This document shows positions 1 through 7,544 of a stretch of 23,507 nucleotides of DNA, one piece after another. The DNA is taken from contig MNCI01005397.1 of NCBI GenBank assembly GCA_015680685.1, forward strand, positions 3,636-27,142, in the 5' to 3' direction. The notes below the pieces were generated by a model. The model was not told the origin of the DNA. It was given only the letters and a program-made list of their open reading frames with translations, and did no database searches. Position 1 is the stretch's first letter. Each line of letters starts with the position of its first letter. The position numbers and the translations under genes are program-made. The DNA comes from Gnetum montanum (Eukaryota; Streptophyta; Gnetopsida; Gnetales; Gnetaceae).

Positions 1-190
1 GGTTGCCGAGAGAGGGATCTGTTGAAGGATTCCTTTCCCGATCCGGTGGAGAGTCCAGCATTCGAGAACGCTTCCGTGATGAGCTAGTGAGTAGACCTGA
101 AGACACCTCTTGCTAAAAGGTAGCAAGGGGCGGAGCGTCAAAAGCAAAAGATTGCTAATTCACAGAAGATTGCAGATCCGCTGAGCTCAT
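1..190 (-). pseudogene. ORF1 5' end of copy E5 (partial, nonsense at codon 26)
   Basis: This is the first 63 codons of the retroelement ORF1, cut by the window edge. The start ATG is at 188-190 on the minus strand, in the same MSS-type context as the other copies (4938-4940, 9704-9706, 11626-11628, 16486-16488, 22955-22957). Codon 26 is TAG at 113-115, where intact sisters such as E2 have CAG (Gln), so this copy cannot make full-length ORF1 from this start. The ORF1 at 9704-9706 carries the identical nonsense change, which suggests that the two copies share a recent ancestor. The encoded part is a Ser/Gln-rich leader segment with no recognised domain. Confidence 0.8.
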
Positions 191-488
191 CTTCCGTCTG
201 GCAACAAGATAAACAAAAAATTTTGGGGTTGTAAGCTGAAAAAATTTTGTGGTGATCTTGTGCGTTAGGCGGAAGTACGGTTGGGAAAATGGAAGGAGGA
301 AAGCAGAGGAAAATGCTTAGTGGAACAGAAGAAGAAAAAGGCTCTAAAATAACATGAACACTTCAACGTATCGAACACAAAACGTTTTCGGGGAGTCTCA
401 CCCCTCTTCAGTATGTTTTCTGCGGTGAAATGTGCAAAGTTACAAGAGCCAAAGTGCTCAATTTAAAGATCCCAACTTGACCGGTTAA
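191..488 (-). other. Retroelement leader region of copy E5
   Basis: This non-coding stretch lies between the 31-bp tail repeats of copy E4 and the ORF1 start of copy E5. On the sense (minus) strand it holds a hammerhead-like fold, then a pyrimidine-rich tract, then an A/T-rich stretch leading to the ORF1 ATG. The same leader recurs at 4941-5238, 11629-11927, 16489-16763 and 22958-23256. No TATA box or other promoter could be recognised with confidence. In a tandem PLE array such a segment lies between the 3' end of one unit and the 5' end of the next, the place where PLEs carry their pseudo-LTR (pLTR). Confidence 0.7.
344..420 (-). ncRNA. Hammerhead-ribozyme-like motif, copy E5 leader
   Basis: On the minus strand, CTGAAGA (405-411) fits the CUGANGA core. 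It is followed by a GGGG/CCCC helix II with a 7-nt loop (390-404) and by GAAA (386-389). The next bases fold into a helix III of about nine pairs, G-U wobbles included, that ends in GUUC. The predicted cut lies between 356 and 355. Helix I would pair AACAU (413-417) with AUGUU (351-355). One unpaired A sits next to the core, which departs from the canonical fold. Hammerheads are established in PLEs; activity here is inferred. Confidence 0.55.
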
Positions 489-491
489 ATT

Positions 492-613
492 TAAAAATTG
501 GAAAATGCCCAACCTAGAAAATTAAAAATTGGAAAATGCCCAACTTAGAAAATTAAAAATTGGAAAATGCCCAACTTAGAAAATTAAAAATTGGAAAATG
601 CCCAACTTAGAAA
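492..613 (-). repeat. 31-bp tail repeat array of copy E4 (4 units)
   Basis: Four near-identical direct repeats with a 31-bp period; each contains TTGGGCATTTTCCAATTT on the sense strand. They start at the RT stop codon (615-617) and run to the leader of the next copy. The unit is A/T-rich with one GGGC/GCCC patch and has no spacers. The repeat forms essentially the whole 3' untranslated tail of the element. The count differs between copies: four here, three at 5241-5331, six at 11931-12113, five at 16766-16921 and at least eight at 23257-23507. Confidence 0.9.
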
Positions 614-614
614 A

Positions 615-2826
615 TTAAACCAGCCCCACTCGTTCAAGCCGAAGTGGGGGTGGGGTCGAGCACCTAAATTTGTTCCGAATAAGCAGAGAATGCAGTTTTT
701 TGGGGTTACGCCAGCAAGAGATGACATCTGGAATGACGTCTTTGAATGTCGGATCTTTTTGCCGAAGCCGATTCAGTATAGGGTTTAGGAGTGCCCTCAC
801 GTTCAAGGATTTGGTCGAAGGACTAAAATCCATTTTGAAGACGAGAGGGGCCCGAATCCTACGGACGTCATGCTTTTGTTGAAGTCTTTCCAGAAGAGAT
901 TTACGTGAAGCAGCAGGAACCAAGCCGAAACATTTGAACAGCAACCGTGAAGGATAGCCACGAGCCCGAAGTCTGAAAAAGAGTTGTCTCCGAATCTGTT
1001 GAAGATCGCCAAGGCAGGATTCTCTAAGTAGGTACCGTTTCAGCTCCGCGATAATGAAAGCCTTCTTCTGGTGGAATGGATGCCAAGATGAGAAGGGGAA
1101 GGGGATATACTGATATGTGTTCAAAGGTTTTTGGTAACACTTGTTAGACAAAATACCAGTGTTAACAAATTGAGAACCTTTGGAAAAAGTAACATCCAAA
1201 ATATTAATCGTGGAGTCAGAAATGGTTGGGGTAATGTTTATGGAAGAGTAAACATTACCATACCTTTCAAGTAAGGTACGAAAGAGAATCCTCAGAGCCA
1301 CTCCAAATGCCAAAAGCATCATCAATAAACCTCTTAAAATAAAGAAGGTTATCTGAACCAGGAGCAACGAAAACATGTTTTTCCAAATGACACAGAAAAA
1401 GACATGCGTAGACAATTGCAAAGTTGCTACCCATGGCAGTGCCTCTGGTTTGTTTGTAAACTACCCCATTGAATTCAAGGTAGTATTCTCGGAGAACGAA
1501 GGCAGAGAGTTGCATGATGGCATTGCTGTACATTGACTGCAAAGGGATCGAGTTTGCAGTGAAGTATTCATCAACCATTTCCTGGAGAGCCTGAAGACCT
1601 TGATCCGTGGGAATGCTAGGATACAAAGACTCTACATCAAATGTAAACAGAAGTACATTTTGAGGTAGAGATCTAGCATGAAGGTCTCGGATCAAGGCGG
1701 AGGAATCTAGAAGGTGGTTAGGTTGACTGCAAAGGATAGGGAACAGCAAGAAATGGAGCAGGCGAGAAGCAGGTTCAAGGAAGTAGCCCTTATAAGAACA
1801 AATTGGGCGTCCAACCATGACCGATTTATGAATTTTAGGGATGATGTAGAAATTGCAAGGTTTACGAACCTTGTTCTGTAACAAAACATCCTTAAAACGA
1901 AGAAGCTTCTTCGGAAAACGGTCGATGATTGCAAGAAGTCGGAGACGAAGAGAGTCCCATGGAACGGAGTCGACTCGATGGTAGATATTTGAATCTGAAA
2001 GCTGCCGAGTAGCTTCAGATAGGTACCAGCTGGAATCCAGAAGACAAACACCCAAATTCTTATCAGTAGGACGAATCACAATGCTACGGTCTTTCCGGAG
2101 ACAACGGAGAGCACCAAGCAAGCTTCTCGGTAGCATGGGTCTTTTACGGACATCGAGGGAAGAGAGAGCAGTTTCAATTGACTCAAGCCCAGAACGAATG
2201 CAAGTTTCAAGATCTGCATTCCAACTGCCAGGAGGGGGATTCCAACCATTAGAACGGTGAATTTTTATTTTATCTAGATGAATAGCATGTAAAAATTTAG
2301 AAGAAGAATACGAAATGTCTTCTGATTTATTCTTAAAGAAATTACGCAATCGCAGAAGGCGAGAGAATGCAGTAAATTCATTAAGAATAGCCATTTTATC
2401 CATGGGAGGGGGGCGAGGGATAAATTTTAAACCGTGGCCCAGAAGTTTCGTTTCGTTTGCCGAGAGAGTGCGAGAAGAAAAATTATGTACGACGAAGTTC
2501 GAAAGGTGATTTTCGACTTCGTGGACGATTTTTCTGGCGAAGAGCAAACATGCGTAAGCTTTTTGGTCAAGCGCTGGTAACCAAAAAGTGAACCGAGAAC
2601 GAACCGAGGGTTTCTGGGCTAGATGTGTAAAATTTGAAGGGAGGAGGGTTCGGGCGGTGGTGCAGATAGAGCAAAAGGAAGAATGGATGGGGGGTTGTTT
2701 AGGGCAGATGTTAAAATACAAAGCCCAAAGACAACGGTGATGGAGGTTTGAAAGCAAGGGAGAGGGGTACTGGGGGTCATGTGGGGCCCAGCCCATTAAT
2801 TTTGGGCTGGGCCAGATGGGTTTAAA
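615..2826 (-). pseudogene. Penelope-like reverse transcriptase, copy E4 (frameshifted)
   Basis: This is an RT frame entered from ORF1 at the TTTAAAC site (2820-2826). The blocks SIVIRPTDKNLG, FYIIPKIHK, FTFDVESLYPSIPT, RGTAMGS and FKRFIDDAFGIW are all present, so motif A and the catalytic Asp pair of motif C are kept. A single-base insertion near 1278-1285 shifts the frame shortly after motif C. The rest of the thumb and the C-terminal part continue in another frame down to 615. An in-frame ATG at 2794-2796 arose by an ACG-to-ATG change; the other copies lack it, so it is not the ancestral start. No GIY-YIG domain follows the thumb. Confidence 0.85.
2785..2826 (-). promoter_or_regulatory. Putative -1 ribosomal frameshift signal, copy E4
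   Basis: The heptamer TTTAAAC (2820-2826) is read in the ORF1 frame as TCT TTA AAC, the X XXY YYZ phase needed for a -1 slip. A 6-nt spacer (2814-2819) follows. Then comes a perfect 10-bp hairpin, GGCCCAGCCC with GGGCTGGGCC (2804-2813 and 2785-2794), with a 9-nt loop that contains the ORF1 stop TAA (2796-2798). The -1 frame after the slip is exactly the RT frame. The same elements recur in the other three copies. Confidence 0.8.
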
Positions 2827-4940
2827 GACCCGTCAGAATTGTCCTGCTGAAAAACAACGTTATTACAATCAAAACAAAAATTCATTGCATCGCTGTCATT
2901 CCCCAGGGAAGAAGATCCACTGCTGATGGTCATGGCGGAAGAGGCTGGGGCGGCGGCAGTAGCGGCGGAGGTGGTAGCAGCTGCGACGGTGGAGGCGTTG
3001 CCCGAAGCAGTGGAAACAGATCTGAAGGGCGGCGCAGAACTGGACCCCGCGGCAAAGATAGAACTGAAAGTAAATCACGGGTCTAATCGTGGTGGCTGCA
3101 GGACAGAGGGATGCGTCGTCGACGACGGAGGCGGAGCAGCAGGCGACGGAGCAAAACGCAGTGGAGTTCGAGGCACGAGAGCAGGTCGCGGGCGGCGAGA
3201 GAAACGTCCAGATCAAGGGGGTCCTGTGCTGAAAACACCAGATCGCGGGCCAAAACTGAAGGAATCAGGGAAGAAACCCTCAGATCTGTGAAAAGCGTGG
3301 CCGCCCCTGCCAGAACTGTGAGAAGAGCGGCCTCCGTCTCTGGCACGTCCGCGGAGACTTGAGGGGCCTCCAACCTAGCCACGGCTGCCAGATCTGCCCT
3401 CTATGTGGCCAGAAAAAAATCTGTTTTCTCTATTTTCCCTGCTGCGAGCTGAAGGACCCCGATCGTCTACAGCGGAGGACTGTCTGCGGTTGTGGCTGCG
3501 ACCGCGGTTACCAGAAGGAGCGTCGCAATTACCGTGATTGCCAGGAGGAGCGTCGCGACTGACACCTGAATCATCTCTGTGCGAGAAAATAGAACCTGCA
3601 CCAAAATGAAAACCAGAACCAAAAGAACCCGAATTTTTCCAATCCGCAGAACCAAACGGATTGTTATGGGAACCAGAACCTACAAAATAAAATTGATCAG
3701 ATCTGGAATACTGTTGTTTTTGGTTTTGTCTGGTTTGTGGGAGATTAGCAGGTTGTTCTCTACTAGCAGCATTTTGTTGATTTTGCTGAAATTTTTGCTT
3801 ATGATGCAGCTGCTGTTGCTGTTTTTGTTGCTGTTTTTGAGGATTGGAATTTTTGGAAGAGTGCTGCTGCTGTTTTTGATGCTGGGACTTGGCATTTTTT
3901 GAATTTTTTCGAACATTTTGAACATTTTGAGATTGCTTCCCAGCAGCTTGGTTTGGCCGAAAAGAGAAGTTCTGGGGCACAAATCCCAAATCTTTGAGCC
4001 ATACCCCAAATTGTTGGAAGGTGGAACCCCATTCTTGGTGCACTATCTCCCTACAAACTTCTTTGATTGTTGGAAGAGGATCCAACCTATCGGCCTCTGC
4101 TTCAGCAGCAGAAGCAGCGAATTTTTGCTGCTCCTTTGCTTTTCTACGAGCTTCCTTTTCAACGTCAAAATGAAGACGTTCATTGAGGAAGACTTCCTCC
4201 AATCTCTTGGTGCAGGCTTGCATCAGTGCCTGCTAAAAAGCAGGGGGCTGTTGAATGCATGAAATGCATTCAACCAATTTCTGGATAGCATCATGAGGAA
4301 AGGCGTCCCTCCGTTGCCGATGCTTCTCAACAGAAATTGATTCAGCACGAATATAGACTTCCTGAAGCCTAAGGTTATGCTCCGCCTGCAAATAAGAAAA
4401 TTCTTTTTGAAGGAGATCATCCCCCTTGGGAGAGGATGCCTTCAATTTAGGGGCTTTCGCCCTAAGGGAATGAACCAATAATCTCTCACCGTGAAGTTGT
4501 TCGATTTTTTCCTTCTTCCGTTCCGCACGATCGGTGGCTGTGATGAGTTTACGAAAACCCTTTGTAGCAGCTTTAATCATTTCCTCCAAGATCGGAGGAA
4601 CAGAGGGATCGTTGGAGGTGGACGGACCGGTAGAACCAACTTCGGAGAGTCTTTGAAGAACTTCTTAGCATTGAATTTGTGATGCCTCAAGTTTAGATCG
4701 GAGATCATTGGCATCACGCTTTGACTTGTTGAAAGCTTCCAAGAAAGTTTCAACAGAGCCAAAGGGAGTCTCGTTCGCTGGTCGGTTGCCGAGAGAGGGA
4801 TCTGTTGAAGGATTCCTTTCCCGATCCTGTGGAGAGTCCAGCATTCAAGAACACTTCCGTGATGAGCTAGCGAGTAGACCTGAAGCGTCAAAAGCAAAAG
4901 ATTGCTGATTCGCAGAAGATTGCAGATCTGGTGAGCTCAT
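2796..4940 (-). pseudogene. ORF1 of copy E4 (coiled-coil, Gln-rich protein; nonsense-riddled)
   Basis: A single reading frame of 714 codons can be followed from ATG 4938-4940 to TAA 2796-2798. It is broken only by nonsense substitutions: TAA at 4665-4667, TAG at 4233-4235, TAG at 3375-3377, and TGA at 3213-3215 and 3075-3077. An in-frame 33-nt deletion near 4885 removes part of the N-terminal segment. The protein was Ser/Pro-rich at its start, then highly charged and helical (probable coiled coil), then Gln/Asn-rich, Arg/Gly/Ser-rich and Pro-rich, and it ends in an Ala/Ser-rich tail with FCFDC. No family was recognised. A structural or RNA-binding role like that of other retroelement ORF1 proteins is inferred. 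Confidence 0.75.
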
Positions 4941-5238
4941 CTTCCGTCTGGCAACAAGATAAACAAAAAATTTTGGGGTTGTAAGCTGAAAAAATTTTGT
5001 GGTGATCTTGTGCGGTAGGTGGAAGTACGGTTGGGAAAATGGAAGGAGGAAAGCAGAGGAAAATGCTTAATGGAACAGAAGAAGAAAAAGGCTCTAAAAT
5101 AACATGAACACTTCAACATATCGAACACAAAACGTTTTCGGGGAGTCTCATCCTTCTTCAGTATGTTTTCTGCGGTGAAATGTGCAAAGTTACAAGAGCC
5201 AAAGTGCTCAATTTAAAGATCCCAACTTGCCCGGTTAA
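4941..5238 (-). other. Retroelement leader region of copy E4
   Basis: This is the leader between the tail repeats of copy E3 and ORF1 of E4. It has the same order as in E5: hammerhead-like motif, pyrimidine-rich tract, A/T-rich stretch and ATG. A 63-codon open frame (4937-5128) crosses it. That frame recurs in some leaders but has no family signature and overlaps the RNA motif, so it is not called as a gene. Confidence 0.65.
5094..5170 (-). ncRNA. Degenerate hammerhead-like motif, copy E4 leader
   Basis: The CTGAAGA core (5155-5161) and GAAA (5136-5139) are kept, but helix II has lost pairing. The strand that reads GGGG in the other copies reads AGGA here, opposite an unchanged CCCC (5140-5143). 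Two of the four G-C pairs are gone, so this copy is probably inactive if the motif is a ribozyme. Confidence 0.45.
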
Positions 5239-5240
5239 AT

Positions 5241-5331
5241 TTAAAAATTGGAAAATGCCCAACCTAGAAAATTAAAAATTGGAAAATGCCCAACTTAGAA
5301 AATTAAAAATTGGAAAATGCCCAACTTAGAA
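5241..5331 (-). repeat. 31-bp tail repeat array of copy E3 (3 units)
   Basis: Three direct repeats of the same 31-bp unit lie immediately downstream, in the sense direction, of the RT stop at 5334-5336. This is the shortest array in the window. The unit furthest from RT reads AACCTAG where the others read AACTTAG, and the same variant marks the first-listed unit at 492-613 and 11931-12113. Confidence 0.9.
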
Positions 5332-5333
5332 AA

Positions 5334-7544
5334 TTAAACCAGCCCCACTCGTTCAAGCCGAAGTGGGGGTGGGGTCGAGCACCTAAATTTGTTCCGAATA
5401 AGCAGAGAATGCAGTTTTTTGGGGTTACGCCAGCAAGAGATGACATCTGGAATGACGTCTTTGAATGTCGGATCTTTTTGCCGAAGCTGATTCAGTATAG
5501 GGTTTAGGAGTGCCCTCACGTTCAAGGATTTGGTCGAAGGACTAAAATCCATTTTGAAGACGAGAGGGGCCCAAATGCTACGGATGTCATGCTTTTGTTG
5601 AAGTCTTTCCAGAAGAGATTTACGTGAAGCAGCAGGAACCAAGCCGAAACATTTGAATAGCAACCGTGAAGGATAGCCACGAGCCCGAAGTCTGAAAAAG
5701 AGTTGTCTCCGAATCTGTTGAAGATCGCCAAGGCAGGATTCTCTAAGCAGGTATCGTTTCAGCTCCGTGATAATGAAAGCCTTCTTCTGGTGGAATGGAT
5801 GCCAAGAGGAGAAGGGGAAGGGGATGTACTGATATGTGTTCAAAGGTTTTTGGTAACACTTGGTAGACAAAATACCAGTGTTAACAAATTGAGAACCTTT
5901 GAAAAAAGTAACATCCAAAATATTAATCGTGGAGTCAAAAATGGTTGGGGTAATGTTTATGGAAGAGTAAACATTACCATTCCTTTCAAGTAAGGTACGA
6001 AGGGAATCCTCAGAGCCACTCCAAATGCCAAAAGCATCATCGATAAATCTCTTAAAATAAATAAGGTTATCTGAACCAGGAGCAATGAAAACATGCTTTT
6101 CCAAATGACACAGAAAAAGACATGCGTAGACAACTGCAAAGTTGCTACCCATGGCAGTGCCTCTGGTTTGTTTGTAAACTACCCCATTGAATTCAAGGTA
6201 GTATTCTCGGAGAACGAAGGCAGAGAGTTGCATGATGGAATTGTTGTACATTGACTACAAAGGGATCGGGTTTGCAGTGAAGTATTCATCAACCATTTCC
6301 TGGAGAGCCTGAAGACCTTGATCCGTGGGAATGCTAGGATACAAAGACTCTACATCAAATGTAAACAGAAGTATATTTTGAGGTAGAGATCTAGCATGAA
6401 GGTCTCGGATCAAGGCGGAGGAATCTAGAAGGTGGTTAGGTTGACTGCAAAGAATAGGGAACAGCAAGAAATGGAGCAGGCGAGAAGAAGGTTCAAGGAA
6501 GTAGCCCTTATAAGAACAAATTGGGCGTCCAACCATGACCGGTTTATGAATTTTAGGGATGATGTAGAAATTGCAAGGTTTACGAACCTTGTTCTGTAAC
6601 AAAACATCCTTAAAACGAAGAAGCTTCTTCGGAAAACGGTCGATGATTGCAAGAAGTCGGAGACGAAGAGAGTCCCATGGAACGGAGTCGACTCGATGGT
6701 AGATATTTGAATCTGAAAGTTGCCGAGTAGCTTCAGATAGGTACCAGCTCGAATCCAGAACACAAACACCCAAATTCTTGTCAGCAGGACGAATCACAAT
6801 GCTACGGTCTTTCCGGAGACAACGGAGAGCACCAAGCAAGCGTCTCGGTAGCATGGGTCTTTTACGGACATCGAGGGAAGAGAGAGCAGTTTCAAGGGAC
6901 ACAAGCCCAGAACGAATGCAAGTTTCAAGATCTGCATTCCAACAGCCAGGAGGGGGATTCCAACCATTAGAACGGCGAATTTTTATTTTAGCTAGATGAA
7001 TAGCATGTAAAAATTCAGAAGAAGAAGATGAAATGTCTTCTGATTTATTCTTAAAGAAATTACGCAATCGCAGAAGGAGAGAGAATGCAGTAAATTCATT
7101 AAGAATAGCCGTTTTATCCATGGGAGGGGGGCGAGGGATAAATTTTAAACCGTGGCCTAGAAGTTTCATTTCGTTTGCCGAGAGAGTGCGAGAAGAAAAA
7201 TTATGTACGGCGAAGTTCGAAAGGGGATTTTTGACTTCGCGGACGGTTTTTCTGGCAAAGAGCAAACGTGCGTAAGCTTTTTGGTCAAGCTCTGGTAACC
7301 AAAAAGTCAACCGAGAACGAACCGGGGGTTTCTGCGCTAGAGGTGTAAAATTTGAAGGGAGGAGGGTTCGGGCGGTGGTGCAGATAGAGCAAAAGGAAGA
7401 ATGGATGGGGGGTTGTTTAGGGCAGATGTTAAAATACAAAGCCCAAAGACAACGGTGATGGAGGTTTGAAAGCAAGGGAGAGGGGTACTGGGGGTCATGT
7501 GGGGCCCAGCCCGTTAATTTTGGGCTGGGCCAGATGGGTTTAAA
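5334..7544 (-). pseudogene. Penelope-like reverse transcriptase, copy E3 (one nonsense codon)
   Basis: The RT frame is entered at the frameshift heptamer (7538-7544) and continues to the stop at 5334-5336. It is interrupted once, by TAG at 6255-6257, where E1 and E2 have CAG. The two halves (7475 to 6255 and 6251 to 5334) are in the same frame. All core blocks are present: SIVIRPADKNLG, FYIIPKIHKP, LFTFDVESLYPSI, QTRGTAMGS, FKRFIDDAFGIW and NILDVTFFKG. The nonsense lies between motif A and the GTAMGS block, so a truncated product would lack the catalytic FIDD. The N-terminus has HHRC, C, C and C spaced as a possible zinc-binding group. Confidence 0.85.
7503..7544 (-). promoter_or_regulatory. 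Putative -1 ribosomal frameshift signal, copy E3
   Basis: TTTAAAC (7538-7544), 6-nt spacer (7532-7537) and a perfect 10-bp hairpin (7522-7531 with 7503-7512) with a 9-nt loop. The loop holds the ORF1 stop TAA at 7514-7516. Every base of stem, spacer and heptamer matches copy E2. Confidence 0.8.

Larger units (their letters stand above)
489..5238 (-). mobile_element. Copy E4 of a tandem Penelope-like (endonuclease-deficient) retroelement
   Basis: This is a complete unit in sense order: leader (4941-5238), ORF1 (4940 to 2796), frameshift signal (2785-2826), RT (ending at 615) and 31-bp tail repeats. The distance between its own hammerhead-like cut site and the next one is 4,750 nt. It is the only copy here with a simple ORF1 of unbroken frame from ATG to the natural stop, and it is interrupted only by substitutions and in-frame indels. 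RT is frameshifted near 1280. No target-site duplication is visible, because both ends abut other copies of the family. Confidence 0.85.

Noticed and set aside
492-613. CRISPR array
   Set aside because: The 31-bp repeats are contiguous, without spacers, in a eukaryotic retroelement tail.
591-882. Plus-strand ORFs of 62-126 codons repeated in each copy (for example 591-788, 670-882, 2926-3291)
   Set aside because: They lie antisense to RT or ORF1, recur only because the element recurs, and show no family signature.
615-1000. GIY-YIG endonuclease C-terminal to RT
   Set aside because: After the thumb/linker stretch KKLHSLLIRNKF the protein ends within about 20 residues, with no GIY, YIG or Cys-rich linker in any copy.
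2794-2796. ATG as the RT start codon in copy E4
   Set aside because: It is ACG in the other three copies, so it is a private mutation; the frameshift signal upstream explains RT expression better.
2920-3030. GC-rich repeats as a CpG-island promoter for RT
   Set aside because: The composition comes from Ala, Pro and Ser codons in the conserved ORF1 frame; no core promoter element is visible.
4937-5128. Small gene in the leader (63 codons, also 11625-11816 and 22954-23145)
   Set aside because: It overlaps the hammerhead-like motif and pyrimidine tract, is shortened or absent in other leaders, and resembles no known family.
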